This document shows positions 18,165-27,491 of a stretch of 64,000 nucleotides of DNA, piece after piece (within the stretch, counting starts at the first letter, position 1; each line of letters begins with the position of its first letter). The DNA comes from Maritalea mobilis. Lineage in GTDB: Bacteria; Pseudomonadota; Alphaproteobacteria; Rhodobacterales; Rhodobacteraceae. The notes below the pieces were generated by a model, which had not been told where the DNA came from, searched no databases, and saw nothing but the letters and a program-made list of their open reading frames with translations. A program made the position numbers and the translations under genes. The stretch covers positions 62,001-126,000 of the forward strand of contig NZ_JAHVKE010000001.1 of the NCBI RefSeq assembly GCF_019800885.1, given 5' to 3'.

Positions 18165-18263
18165 GGCGAAAACGCCACGACGGCCGGGACGAGCAGTCAA
18201 GTCACCCCGGCCGGGTCCGTGCTTTGCACACCCGAGGCATGGGGCGCGAAGTTGAGGGCAGGC

Positions 18264-19346
18264 ATGGCGGATATCGATTATTTCGAAGACGACGCGGAGT
18301 CTTATCGCGACTACGACGCCTATGGGGAACACCACCCCCAGCGTGGCGCGTCCACGATCGGGACCCTGGTCAACTGGGCCGGGGCGCTTGTGTCGATCGG
18401 CCTCGTGGTCGGCCTGGGCGTCTGGGGCTGGCAGTTGACCATGCGCGACGTGTCCGGCGTGCCGGTCGTGCGGGCGCTGCAAGGCCCGATGCGCGTCGCC
18501 CCCGAGGATCCCGGCGGCACGCAGGCCCCGCACCAGGGCCTTGCCGTCAATCGCCTTGCCGAAGGGGAGGAGGCCGCGCCGGTGCCCGACCAGCTTGTCC
18601 TCGCGCCCCCGCCGGTCCAGTTGCAGGAGCTTGATTTCGACAATGCCTCCGCCGCGGCCGTCGCGGCACCCGCGTCTGAACCCGCCGCGGCCCCTGAGCC
18701 CGCGGACCCGTCCGTGCCGGACGCGACGCAGGCCCTGATCGAACGCCTGTTGGCCTCGAGCGTCCCCCTGGACGAGACGCCCCCGGCAGCCGCCGTCACC
18801 CCGGAAGAGGGCGTCGAAGCCGAGATCGCAGCCGCCGCGCCGCAGGCCGATCCTGCGCCCGAGCCTGTCGCAACCCCGGCTGTCACGCCCGCCGAGCCGC
18901 AATTCGCCGTCATCCCCGCCTCCGTTCCGGGCGTGCGCACCTCGCTGCGCCCGATGATCCGCCCCGCCGGCTTCGCCCGCGCCGTGAACCCCGATGCGCC
19001 CGCCGTTCTGGAGGGAACCAGCGCAGACGTGGCGCTGGAGGTCAGCACCCCCGGCGGCACCGGCGTGCGAGAGATCGCCCCCGCCGACCTGCCCGAAGGC
19101 ACGCGGCTGGTGCAATTGGGCGCCTTCGACACCGCCGAGATCGCGCGCTCGGAATGGGAGCGCCTTTCAAGTCGCTTCCCCGATTTCATGGCGGGCCGCC
19201 CGCGCGTGATCGAGGAGGCCTCCTCCGGCGGGCAGCGCTTCTACCGCCTGCGCGCGGCTGGGTTCGACGATCTGGCCGCCTCGCGCCGGTTCTGCGCCGC
19301 GCTTGTGGCGCAAGGGGCCGCCTGCATCCCCGTGACGGTTCGCTGA
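18264..19346 (+). CDS. SPOR domain-containing membrane protein
   Basis: A 360-aa protein with an acidic cytoplasmic N-terminus (DYFEDDAESYRDYDAYGEHH), one transmembrane helix near residues 35-55 (GALVSIGLVVGLGVWGW), a long Ala/Pro/Glu-rich periplasmic linker and a C-terminal SPOR domain (about 275-360; GTRLVQLGAFDTAEIARSEW). SPOR domains bind denuded septal peptidoglycan. ATG 18264 has GAGGG just upstream. It ends one base before the nagZ start, which fits joint work on cell-wall turnover at division. Confidence 0.85.
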   Translation: MADIDYFEDDAESYRDYDAYGEHHPQRGASTIGTLVNWAGALVSIGLVVGLGVWGWQLTMRDVSGVPVVRALQGPMRVAPEDPGGTQAPHQGLAVNRLAEGEEAAPVPDQLVLAPPPVQLQELDFDNASAAAVAAPASEPAAAPEPADPSVPDATQALIERLLASSVPLDETPPAAAVTPEEGVEAEIAAAAPQADPAPEPVATPAVTPAEPQFAVIPASVPGVRTSLRPMIRPAGFARAVNPDAPAVLEGTSADVALEVSTPGGTGVREIAPADLPEGTRLVQLGAFDTAEIARSEWERLSSRFPDFMAGRPRVIEEASSGGQRFYRLRAAGFDDLAASRRFCAALVAQGAACIPVTVR

Positions 19347-19347
19347 C

Positions 19348-20364
19348 GTGACCACGGCGATGTCGGCCACGATCCTCGGGCCGTCCGGGCCGACCCTCGG
19401 GCCGAGTGAACGCGACTTTTTCGCCGAGGTGCAGCCCTGGGGTTTCATCCTTTTCGCCCGCAACATCGAGGATCCCGCGCAACTGCGCGCCCTGACCGAG
19501 GATCTGCGAGAGGCCGTGGGCCGCGACGCCCCCGTTCTGATCGATCAGGAAGGGGGCCGTGTGCAGCGCATGCGCCCGCCATATTGGCGGCAATGGCGCC
19601 CCGCGCTCGACCAGATGGCGCAGGCCGGGCCGGGCAAGGCCGCCCGCACGATGTATCTGCGCGCGCGCCTCATCGCGCATGAACTGCGCGAGGTGGGCAT
19701 CGACGTGAACTGCATGCCGCTGGCCGACGTGGCGCGTGACACGACGCATCCGATCCTGCTGAACCGTCTTTATGGCACAACGCCCGACGCGGTGATCGGC
19801 GCCGCCCGCGCCGTGGCGGAGGGGCTGTTCGACGGTGGCGTGCTGCCGGTGCTCAAACACCTGCCGGGCTATGGCTTGGGCGAGGTCGACAGCCATCTCG
19901 ACCTGCCGCGCGTCACCGCCTCGGCGGACGAGTTGCGCAGCACCGATTTCGCGGCCTTCAAACCGCTGGTAGACCTGCCCTTGGGCATGACGGCCCATAT
20001 CGTCTACGAGGCGCTCGACGAAGAGGTGCCCGCCACCCTCTCGCCCGCCATGATCGAGCTGATCCGCTCCGAGATCGGCTTCACCGGCCTTCTGATGACC
20101 GACGACCTGTCCATGGGCGCCTTGCCCGGCCCCATCGGCGAGCGCGCCACGCGGGCGCGGGCCGCCGGGTGCAACCTGATCCTGCATTGCAATGGCGACC
20201 GGCCCGAGATGGAGCAGGTCGTGGTCGGCGCGGGCGACCTCGACAGCGCCGAGATCGCCATGGGCGAGGCCGCGCTGGCGCTGCGCAACCGCCGCCAGCC
20301 GCTTGACATCGAGGCCGCCGAGGCCGACCTTGCCGACCTTCTGGACGGAGAGGTCTATGGCTGA
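19348..20364 (+). CDS. nagZ: beta-N-acetylhexosaminidase (NagZ)
   Basis: A 338-aa glycoside hydrolase family 3 enzyme. It has the substrate-binding loop KHLPGYGLGEVDSHLDLP with the His/Asp dyad, the FARNIEDPAQL and IDQEGGRVQRM motifs, and the catalytic Asp in LMTDDLSMGAL. It removes GlcNAc from 1,6-anhydro-muropeptides during cytoplasmic peptidoglycan recycling. The GTG at 19348 lies one base after the SPOR stop; an ATG at 19360 is an alternative start. It overlaps scpA by eight bases. Confidence 0.9.
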   Translation: MTTAMSATILGPSGPTLGPSERDFFAEVQPWGFILFARNIEDPAQLRALTEDLREAVGRDAPVLIDQEGGRVQRMRPPYWRQWRPALDQMAQAGPGKAARTMYLRARLIAHELREVGIDVNCMPLADVARDTTHPILLNRLYGTTPDAVIGAARAVAEGLFDGGVLPVLKHLPGYGLGEVDSHLDLPRVTASADELRSTDFAAFKPLVDLPLGMTAHIVYEALDEEVPATLSPAMIELIRSEIGFTGLLMTDDLSMGALPGPIGERATRARAAGCNLILHCNGDRPEMEQVVVGAGDLDSAEIAMGEAALALRNRRQPLDIEAAEADLADLLDGEVYG

Positions 20365-21154
20365 CACGCCGACCCCGGCAAACGACGCGCCCGACTGGGA
20401 TGCCGTCGCCTCGCGCCGCGCGGCCGAGGCGCTGATCGTCGACGTGGACGGGTTCGAGGGGCCGCTCGACCTGCTCCTGTCGCTGGCGCGCACGCAGAAG
20501 GTGGACCTGCGCAAGATCTCGATCCTCGCGTTGACCGAGCAATACCTCGTCTTCATCGAGAAGGCGCGCAAGCTGCGCATCGAACTGGCCGCCGATTACC
20601 TGGTCATGGCGGCCTGGCTGGCGTTCCTGAAATCGCGCCTCCTGCTTCCGCCCGACCCGACCGAGGAGGGGCCTTCGGCCGAGGATATGGCGGCCCATCT
20701 CGCCTTCCAGCTGGAACGCCTGTCGGCCATGCGCGATTGCGCGGCCAAGCTGATGGCCCGGGACCGCCTTGGCCGCGACCGCTTTCCCCGCGGTGCGCCC
20801 GAGGTGATGACCACGGCCAAATCCGTGACCTATACCGCCGGGCTGATCGACCTGTTGCAGGCCTATGCCCGTATCCGCACCCGCGACGATTTCCGCCCCT
20901 ACGTGATGGACCGCGAAGACGTCTTCACCATGGAGGAGGCGCTGGACCGCCTGCGCCCGCTGGTCGGCTTCGCCGGTGAATGGACCGACCTGATGAGCTA
21001 CCTTCCCGAGGGCTGGCAGATGGACCCGAAACGCCGCCGCGCCGCCACCGCCGCCCATTTCGCCGCGTCGCTGGAACTGGTGAAGGCCGGCCGCGTCGAG
21101 ATCCGCCAATCCGAGACCTTCGCGCCCATTCACCTCCGTCGGAGAGAGGAATGA
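20357..21154 (+). CDS. scpA: segregation and condensation protein A
   Basis: A 265-aa kleisin subunit of the SMC-ScpAB complex. The N-terminal family motif DGFEGPLDLLLSLARTQKVDLRKISI is clear, followed by YLVMAAWLAFLKSRLLLP. The C-terminal kleisin winged helix binds the SMC head (less conserved here). It bridges SMC heads to compact and separate chromosomes. Start ATG 20357 overlaps the nagZ stop; its own stop overlaps the scpB start (ATGA). Confidence 0.92.
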   Translation: MADTPTPANDAPDWDAVASRRAAEALIVDVDGFEGPLDLLLSLARTQKVDLRKISILALTEQYLVFIEKARKLRIELAADYLVMAAWLAFLKSRLLLPPDPTEEGPSAEDMAAHLAFQLERLSAMRDCAAKLMARDRLGRDRFPRGAPEVMTTAKSVTYTAGLIDLLQAYARIRTRDDFRPYVMDREDVFTMEEALDRLRPLVGFAGEWTDLMSYLPEGWQMDPKRRRAATAAHFAASLELVKAGRVEIRQSETFAPIHLRRREE

Positions 21155-21837
21155 CCGAAACACCGCAAACGCCCGAGGACAGCCGCGCGCCGACCGAGGA
21201 AAGCCTGTTCCGCGCCCCGCCCCTGGGCGAGCAGGAGCGCATGGTCGAGGCGATGCTGTTTGCCACCGCCGAGCCGCTGTCTGTGTCCGAGATGGCCGCG
21301 CGCATGCCCCATGGCTGCGACCCGGCCGAGGCGGTGCAACTGCTGCGCCGCCGCTACGAGGGGCGGGGTGTGGGCGTGGTGCGCGTGGGCGATGCCTGGG
21401 CGATCCGCACCGCGCCGGACCTCGGTTTTTTGATGGCGCGTGAAACCGTCGAGACGCGGAAACTGTCGCGCGCCGCGATCGAGACCTTGGCCATCGTCGC
21501 CTATCACCAGCCCGTCACCCGCGCCGAGATCGAAGAGATCCGCGGCGTCTCGGTCAGCCGCGGCACGGTGGACCAGTTGATCGATCTGGGCTGGGTGCGG
21601 TTCGGCCGCCGCCGCATGACGCCGGGCCGGCCCGTCACCTATGTCGTGACCGAGGGGTTCCTCGACCATTTCGGGCTGGAAAACGCCCGCGACCTGCCGG
21701 GGCTGAAGGAACTGCGCGAGGCCGGGCTTCTGGAAAGCCGCCCGCCCGATGCAGAAGGCCCGGAATTGCCGCGGGATCAGACCGGCGACATGTTCGGCGA
21801 AGACGGCCCCGAGGCCGAGGATGACGACGACCTCTGA
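21151..21837 (+). CDS. scpB: segregation and condensation protein B
   Basis: A 228-aa ScpB with two winged-helix domains (MVEAMLFATAEPLSVSEMA and KLSRAAIETLAIVAYHQPVTRAEIEEIRGV), the latter being the family signature. It dimerises and binds ScpA. It is coupled to scpA by a four-base overlap with GGAGAGAGGA immediately upstream. The acidic C-terminus (EAEDDDDL) is a normal variable tail. Confidence 0.92.
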   Translation: MTETPQTPEDSRAPTEESLFRAPPLGEQERMVEAMLFATAEPLSVSEMAARMPHGCDPAEAVQLLRRRYEGRGVGVVRVGDAWAIRTAPDLGFLMARETVETRKLSRAAIETLAIVAYHQPVTRAEIEEIRGVSVSRGTVDQLIDLGWVRFGRRRMTPGRPVTYVVTEGFLDHFGLENARDLPGLKELREAGLLESRPPDAEGPELPRDQTGDMFGEDGPEAEDDDDL

Positions 21838-21943
21838 CCGCGCAACGTATCGGGGCGGGGGCCTGAATTTCGCCAGATTGGTGTTATATCGCCTCGCAAG
21901 AACCGGGGAGACCCCGACAACCAGAGCAGAAGGGGCACCGCCC

Positions 21944-22153
21944 ATGGACCGCATTCTTCACATGATCCTGCGCCCGCTGATCAACAAGCTGGTGCACAAG
22001 GGCGTCGATGCCGGGGTCGAACAGATCGCCCGCCGCCGCAATGGCGGGCAGCCCGGCGAAGAACCATCGCCCGAGCAACGCGCCAGCCTGCGCAACACGC
22101 AGCGCAACGCGCGGCAGATGATGCGCACCGCACGCCGGTTTACGCGCTTCTGA
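21944..22153 (+). CDS. short basic protein, function unknown
   Basis: A 69-aa protein (MDRILHMILRPLINKLVHKG at the start) with a hydrophobic or amphipathic N-terminal helix and a very basic C-terminus (NARQMMRTARRFTRF). ATG 21944 has AGAAGGGG upstream. It lies after scpB, where many alphaproteobacteria have tatA; it is not TatA. Similar short proteins occur in relatives from memory, but no function is known to me. Confidence 0.55.
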   Translation: MDRILHMILRPLINKLVHKGVDAGVEQIARRRNGGQPGEEPSPEQRASLRNTQRNARQMMRTARRFTRF

Positions 22154-22230
22154 AGACAGATTCCGCGCGCAAGCTGCTCGGATCGGTGTAGGCTTTCCCT
22201 GTTTTACGCGTGAACAGGGGAATTGATTTG

Positions 22231-22824
22231 TTGAAACACATGATACTTGCCGCCTTCGGGAGCCTCATCTTTGCGGCTTCGGCGCAGGCGAACACGGAAT
22301 ACGATTGCGGCAGCCATGACGGCATTGGCATCCGCGCCACCTATTTCGAGGAAGAGGATGTCGTCGGCGCCGACGTCACCCAACTTGCGACCGGGCAGCA
22401 GCGGCGCCTGATCCTGCAACCCGCCGTGTCCGGCAGCGGTATCCGCTATGCCGATCCGGGCTCCGGGGTCGAATTCATCGAGCACCAGGGACAGGCATTC
22501 TTCATTGCCGAGGGCGTGCAGTTGTCCTGCCGCGTGGTGGCGACCTCCACCCCCGGCGGCGGCACGATCGGGGTACCGGTTCAGACCTTCGCGGGCTTCT
22601 CCTTCGGCGGCAACCTGCGGGCGGGGCCGGGCGTCCAGTTCCAGGACGTGGGCAGCCTGCCCGAAGGCACGCCGGTGACGCTGATCGAGGATTCGGGCCA
22701 GTTCTTCAACGGCTTCAGCTTCTGGCTGATCCAGATGCCCAATGGCCAACAGGCCTATCACTGGGGCGGCATCCTGTGTGCGCCGGGCTTCGATCTGCCG
22801 GGTGTTTTCAACGACGGTTGCTGA
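22231..22824 (+). CDS. secreted MliC-like plus bacterial SH3 domain protein
   Basis: A protein of about 197 aa with a signal peptide (HMILAAFGSLIFAASAQA). The first mature domain (roughly residues 22-95) resembles MliC/PliC lysozyme inhibitors: YDC at the start, SGSGIRYADPG in the middle (MliC S-G-x-x-Y/SGARY-like), HQGQAFFI and a closing LSC. The second domain (about 115-185) is a bacterial SH3 domain (GNLRAGPGVQFQDVGSLPEGTPVTLIE...). TTG 22231 is preferred because AGGGG lies nine bases upstream; ATG 22240 is also possible. Probably a periplasmic or cell-surface protein binding lysozyme or peptidoglycan (inference). Confidence 0.62.
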   Translation: MKHMILAAFGSLIFAASAQANTEYDCGSHDGIGIRATYFEEEDVVGADVTQLATGQQRRLILQPAVSGSGIRYADPGSGVEFIEHQGQAFFIAEGVQLSCRVVATSTPGGGTIGVPVQTFAGFSFGGNLRAGPGVQFQDVGSLPEGTPVTLIEDSGQFFNGFSFWLIQMPNGQQAYHWGGILCAPGFDLPGVFNDGC

Positions 22825-22847
22825 TCGCGACCTAACCGCACAAACGA

Positions 22848-22874
22848 AAAGGGGCGCCAAACCGGCGCCCCTTT
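22848..22874. terminator. bidirectional terminator between the MliC-SH3 gene and glnA
   Basis: A perfect 11-bp stem, AAAGGGGCGCC (22848-22858) with GGCGCCCCTTT (22864-22874), closes a five-base loop between convergent genes. A-tract and T-tract flank both sides, so it can work in both directions. Confidence 0.85.
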
Positions 22875-22894
22875 CCCTGTTTCGTGACCCGCGA

Positions 22895-24301
22895 TCAGCA
22901 GGAGTAGTACATCTTGTACTCGACCGGGTGCGGGCAGTGTTCGAAGGCGTAGACCTCTTCCCACTTGAGCTCCATGTAGCCCTCGATCTGGTCCTTCGTG
23001 AACACGTCGCCCTTGAGCAGGAAGTCGTGATCGGCTTCCAGCGCCTCCAGGGCTTCGCGCAACGACGCGCAGACGGTCGGGATGCCGGCCAGTTCCTCGG
23101 GCGGCAGGTCGTACAGGTCCTTGTCCGACGGCTCGCCGGGGTGGATCTTGTTCTGGATGCCGTCGAGGCCAGCCATCAGCAGGGCCGCGAAGCACAGGTA
23201 GGGGTTTGCCGACGGGTCGGGGAAGCGGGCCTCGACGCGCTTGGCTTTCGGCGATTCCGTCCACGGGATACGGACACAACCCGACCGGTTGCGGGCCGAG
23301 TAGGCGCGCAGAACCGGGGCTTCGAAGCCGGGGATCAGGCGCTTGTAGCTGTTGGTGGAGGGGTTGGTGAAGGCGTTCAGCGTCTTGGCGTGCTTCAGGA
23401 TGCCGCCGATGAAGTACAGCGCCTCATCCGACAGGTCGGCATACTTGTCGCCGGCAAAGAGCGGCTTGCCGTCCTTCCAGATCGACATGTTGACGTGCAT
23501 GCCGGTGCCGTTGTCGCCCGAGATGGGCTTGGGCATGAAGGTGGCCGACTTGCCGTAGGCATGCGCCACGTTGTGGATGACGTACTTGTACTTCTGCAGC
23601 TCGTCGGCCTGCTTGGTGAGGCTGTCGAAGATCAGGCCAAGCTCGTGCTGGCACGAGGCCACCTCGTGGTGGTGCTTGTCGACCTTCATGCCGATCTGCT
23701 TCATTGTCGACAGCATTTCCGAGCGCAGGTCCTGCGCCGCGTCGGTCGGGTTGACCGGGAAGTAGCCGCCCTTGATGCCCGGACGATGGCCCATGTTGCC
23801 CATCTCGTACTCGGTGTCGCCGTTCCAGGCGGCATCCTGGGCGTCGACCTCGTATGACACCTTGTTCATCTCGACCGAGACGCGGACGTCATCGAACAGG
23901 AAGAACTCGGCTTCGGGGCCGAAATAGGCCGCGTCACCAATGCCCGAGGACTTCAGGTAGGCTTCGGCCAGCTGGGCCGTGCCGCGCGGGTCGCGGTTGT
24001 AGGGTTCGCCCGTGTCGGGCTCGACGACCGAGCAGTGCAGGCAGATGGTCTTTTCCGCGTAGAAGGGATCGACATAGGCGCTTTCGGTGTCGGGCATCAG
24101 TTTCATGTCCGATGCCTCGATGCCTTTCCAGCCCGCGATCGACGAGCCGTCGAACATGAAGCCTTCCTCGAGGAAGTCTTCGTCGACCTGATCGGACATC
24201 ACCGTGACGTGCTGCAGCTTGCCGCGCGGATCGGTGAAGCGGATGTCGACATAGGCCGCATCCTCATCCTTGATCATCTTCAATACGTTTTCTTTGCTCA
24301 T
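22895..24301 (-). CDS. glnA: glutamine synthetase type I
   Basis: A 468-aa GSI-beta enzyme of exactly the usual length, making glutamine from glutamate, ammonia and ATP. Motifs: [47 protein letters not shown], and the adenylylation site DLYDLP with Tyr397, so GlnE-type adenylylation is expected. Start ATG 24301 has AGGGAAGGTCACG upstream. It lies 100 bp downstream of glnB on the same strand, the classic alphaproteobacterial glnBA operon. Confidence 0.97.
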   Translation of the reverse strand: MSKENVLKMIKDEDAAYVDIRFTDPRGKLQHVTVMSDQVDEDFLEEGFMFDGSSIAGWKGIEASDMKLMPDTESAYVDPFYAEKTICLHCSVVEPDTGEPYNRDPRGTAQLAEAYLKSSGIGDAAYFGPEAEFFLFDDVRVSVEMNKVSYEVDAQDAAWNGDTEYEMGNMGHRPGIKGGYFPVNPTDAAQDLRSEMLSTMKQIGMKVDKHHHEVASCQHELGLIFDSLTKQADELQKYKYVIHNVAHAYGKSATFMPKPISGDNGTGMHVNMSIWKDGKPLFAGDKYADLSDEALYFIGGILKHAKTLNAFTNPSTNSYKRLIPGFEAPVLRAYSARNRSGCVRIPWTESPKAKRVEARFPDPSANPYLCFAALLMAGLDGIQNKIHPGEPSDKDLYDLPPEELAGIPTVCASLREALEALEADHDFLLKGDVFTKDQIEGYMELKWEEVYAFEHCPHPVEYKMYYSC

Positions 24302-24401
24302 CGTGACCTTCCCTTGACGTTTTGGTCGGATCGCCGGGCGCAGGGCCCGAACAGGTTGCAGCATGTGGCCAGCCCTGGCGCGGGCCGACCGCGAAAATCG
24401 C

Positions 24402-24821
<420 letters not shown>

Positions 24822-24881
24822 CTAGCCTGTTCGTTGGGCAAACCGACGCGGGATTCCGCGAATGGCGATCAAGGATTGAGC

Positions 24882-24935
24882 ATGGCGCACAAAAATACAG
24901 CAGTTTTGAATCTCAGGCCCGGGCGAGTCCTGTGA
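24882..24935 (+). CDS. possible 17-aa leader peptide overlapping the nnr start
   Basis: An ATG at 24882 with a good AAGGA site seven bases upstream opens a 17-codon frame (MAHKNTAVLNLRPGRVL). Its TGA stop overlaps the GTG start of the nnr gene (GTGA). The nnr GTG itself has only a weak ribosome site. This fits translational coupling through a short leader, or alternatively a true start of nnr displaced by a frameshift. It is supported only by site quality and overlap. Confidence 0.4.
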   Translation: MAHKNTAVLNLRPGRVL

Positions 24936-26476
24936 CGGGGCTTCTGACCGCCGCACAGATGCGGGATTTCGAGCGCGCCGAGATGGCCGCCGGGCGCGCA
25001 GAGGGACTCGCCTTGATGGAGCGCGCCGGGCGCGGGGTGGTGGACGCGATCTTCGCGCGCTGGCCCGACCTGGCCGCCGCCCCGCGCCGCGCCGTGATCT
25101 GGTGCGGCCCGGGTAACAATGGTGGCGATGGCTATGTCATCGCCCGCCTGCTGCACGATTGGGGTTGGCAGGTGTCGGTCTGGGCCTTGGGGGACCCGGC
25201 CAACCTGCCGCCCGATGCCGCCGAAAACCACCGCCGATGGATCGAACGCGGGGGCGTCCTGTCCCTTGCGGACCTGTCCGAGGCAGAGTTCGCCGCGGTC
25301 CGGGCGGCCCCCCCCGATCTGTTTGTCGACGCCGTGTTCGGAACCGGCCTCGCACGCCCGCTGAGCGACGCGTTGAGCCACGCTTTCGCCCAGATGCTGG
25401 GGCTGCGCGACAACGAGCCGGGCTTTGCAGCCGTCGCGGTGGACATCCCGTCGGGCCTCTGTTCCGACAGCGGGCGGCGCATGGGCCTTTCGCACGCGTT
25501 CGATCTGACCGTGACCTTCCACACGGCCAAGCCGGGGCACTACCTTGCCGATGGCCCCGAGGCGTGCGGCGCGGTCGAGATCGTGGATATCGGCCTGCAC
25601 CAGCCTGCACCGCCGAGCGATGCGATCCGGCTGGTGACACGCCCCGGTCCGGTCCAAAAACGCGCCGGTCACAAATACGACCACGGGCACGCGCTGGTCC
25701 TGGCCGGTCCGATGGGGCGCACCGGTGCGGCACGGATGGCGGCGCGCGCGGCGCTGAGGGTGGGGGCGGGCCTGGTCACCGTGGCCGCGCCCGGATCGGC
25801 GATGATGGAATGTGCGGCGCAACTGACCGCGATCATGCTGCGCCGCTGCGACGGGGCCGAGGATCTGGCCGCGCTGTTGGAGGATGGACGGCTGAACGCG
25901 CTCTGCCTCGGGCCGGGCCTTGGCGTGGGGCAGGGGACGTGCGCGCTGGTCGGCGCGGCGTTGCAGGACCCGGGGCGCGCGGTCGTGCTGGATGCCGATG
26001 CGCTGACCTCCTTCGCCGAGGACCCGTCGGCGCTTTTCACGCAGCTGCACGACCGGGCAGTCCTCACGCCCCACGACGGGGAATTCGCACGGCTGTTCCC
26101 CGATCTGTCCGAGCGATTGCGCGGCGAGCCGGACACCGGGCCGGCCTATTCCCGCGTGGATGCCGCCCGCGACGCGGCGGCGCGGGCGGGCGCTGTGGTT
26201 CTGCTCAAGGGGCCGGATACGGTGATCGCCGCACCCGATGGATGGGCCGCCATCCATGCCGCCGCTTATGACCGCGCCGCGCCTTGGTTGGCGACGGCAG
26301 GGGCCGGCGATGTTCTGGCGGGGTTGATCACGGGGTTGCTGGCGCGCGGTCTCGCGCCCGTCGAGGCCGCGGCATCCGCCGCATGGCTGCATGTCGAGGC
26401 TGCGCGCGCCGTCGGTCCTGGCCTGATCGCCGAGGATTTGCCCGAGGCACTGCCGTCCGTTCTGGCGACGCTCTGA
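24932..26476 (+). CDS. nnr: bifunctional NAD(P)H-hydrate epimerase / ADP-dependent dehydratase
   Basis: A 514-aa fusion of the metabolite-repair enzymes for damaged NAD(P)H. Residues 1-215 form the epimerase (YjeF N) domain with CGPGNNGGDGYVIARLL and the aspartate of VDAVFGTGL. Residues 225-514 form the ribokinase-like dehydratase, with GHKYDHGHALVLAG, LTPHDGEFARLFPD and the anion-hole motif TAGAGDVLAG. Together they return R- and S-NAD(P)HX to NAD(P)H. The start is GTG, overlapped by a short leader frame. It is divergent from glnB and convergent with a Hint-domain gene. Confidence 0.9.
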   Translation: MTGLLTAAQMRDFERAEMAAGRAEGLALMERAGRGVVDAIFARWPDLAAAPRRAVIWCGPGNNGGDGYVIARLLHDWGWQVSVWALGDPANLPPDAAENHRRWIERGGVLSLADLSEAEFAAVRAAPPDLFVDAVFGTGLARPLSDALSHAFAQMLGLRDNEPGFAAVAVDIPSGLCSDSGRRMGLSHAFDLTVTFHTAKPGHYLADGPEACGAVEIVDIGLHQPAPPSDAIRLVTRPGPVQKRAGHKYDHGHALVLAGPMGRTGAARMAARAALRVGAGLVTVAAPGSAMMECAAQLTAIMLRRCDGAEDLAALLEDGRLNALCLGPGLGVGQGTCALVGAALQDPGRAVVLDADALTSFAEDPSALFTQLHDRAVLTPHDGEFARLFPDLSERLRGEPDTGPAYSRVDAARDAAARAGAVVLLKGPDTVIAAPDGWAAIHAAAYDRAAPWLATAGAGDVLAGLITGLLARGLAPVEAAASAAWLHVEAARAVGPGLIAEDLPEALPSVLATL

Positions 26477-26482
26477 CCCCGA

Positions 26483-27010
26483 TCAGGCCTTGGCGTTGAC
26501 CGGTCCGGTCGGCCGTGCGCCCTTCGGCAGCGGATCGGCCGAGGCCAGTTCCAGCCCATCGGCATAGAGGATCTCGGGCTGGCCGAAATAGAGCTGCAGA
26601 ACCGCCTCCGGCCCATCCTCGACCCAGCGGATATACTGGCCGTCGACCAGCTGTCGCAACTCTGGCGCGGCGGCCTCGCGGCCCCACATCGCCTTGGCCC
26701 GCCAGTCGCGGATCAGCACCCGCTGGCCGGGCAGCAGAACCACGTCGCGCTCGGGCTTGCCGCCAAGCGCGTCCTTGCTGACAAGCACACAGGGCGCGCC
26801 GGGCCGAAGGCTGCGGCGCAGGATGGCGCGCAGCGGGCGTATCCCGCGCCGCGTGATGATCCTGTCGCCAGCGGAAAGATAGGCGGCGGGGATGATCCCG
26901 TCCGCCGTCATGATCTGCGCGTCAGGCGCAACGCCACCGGCCCCCTGGCCGATCCGCAACGCCGACACGGCGCGCGACCCCGAGGCCGCGCCGGTCTGTG
27001 ATGGGTTCAT
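26483..27010 (-). CDS. Hint (Hedgehog/intein)-domain protein
   Basis: A 175-aa protein with a Hint_2-type domain as found widely in Rhodobacteraceae. From residue 30 it reads APDAQIMTADGIIPAAYLSAGDRI and later VLLPGQRVLIRDW, LVDGQYIRWV and LQLYFGQPEILYADGLE, all family hallmarks. The usual first Cys of a self-splicing Hint block is replaced here by Ala (APDAQIMTADG), so splicing is unlikely. Typically such domains end RTX-type proteins; this one stands alone, without repeats. ATG 27010 has AGGTGG upstream. Confidence 0.7.
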   Translation of the reverse strand: MNPSQTGAASGSRAVSALRIGQGAGGVAPDAQIMTADGIIPAAYLSAGDRIITRRGIRPLRAILRRSLRPGAPCVLVSKDALGGKPERDVVLLPGQRVLIRDWRAKAMWGREAAAPELRQLVDGQYIRWVEDGPEAVLQLYFGQPEILYADGLELASADPLPKGARPTGPVNAKA

Positions 27011-27296
27011 GGAACCACCTGCTCGATTTTGCGGGCACTCCGTGCCTCGTTCTTTATGGGGCGAGCATAGGGCATCGGGACCGTTCGGCACAGTGTTTTG
27101 TGGCGCCGGGCGCAAAACAGGAAAGGAGCGGCGGAACTGGATCGACATGGCGACATCGTCTCCGGGCAGCGGTTCGACCATTGGGGGCGAAGCCTGTCCA
27201 TTCACCGAACAGGCCAATTGCGCCGAATTCGCGGCAGGGGCGGGGCTGAAATGGGCCTCGCCACCGCCCGAAGGCTCTGCTAAAGACGCCCGCGAT

Positions 27297-27381
27297 GCGG
27301 GTGTGGCGGAACTGGTAGACGCACCAGATTTAGGTTCTGGCGCCGCGAGGCGTGGGGGTTCGAGTCCCTTCACCCGCACCA
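27297..27381 (+). tRNA. tRNA-Leu (anticodon UAG)
   Basis: The 85-nt sequence folds as a class II tRNA. Acceptor stem: GCGGGTG with CACCCGC, followed by encoded ACCA. Anticodon stem CCAGA/TCTGG with loop TTTAGGT, anticodon TAG at 27331-27333. The variable arm CGCCGCGAGGCG and T arm GGGGGTTCGAGTCCC follow. It reads CUN leucine codons. Confidence 0.97.
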
Positions 27382-27491
27382 ACCTGCCGTGTTGCAGATA
27401 AGGGCAGGACGCCGTCCTATCAGCACCCGCGCGACACGGCTGTCCCCAGCAATCCATGCGCTTGCGATGGACGCATCCGGCGCGGGCCGCT

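Noticed and set aside
16323-19115. A 930-codon open frame antisense to argS and the SPOR gene
   Set aside because: It is antisense to two clear genes, has low-complexity Gly/Arg/His composition and no family motif; long antisense frames are expected at this GC content.
26483-27010. An intein or self-splicing Hint element
   Set aside because: The first Hint position is Ala (APDAQIM) rather than Cys or Ser, and there is no flanking extein; it is a stand-alone Hint-type domain.
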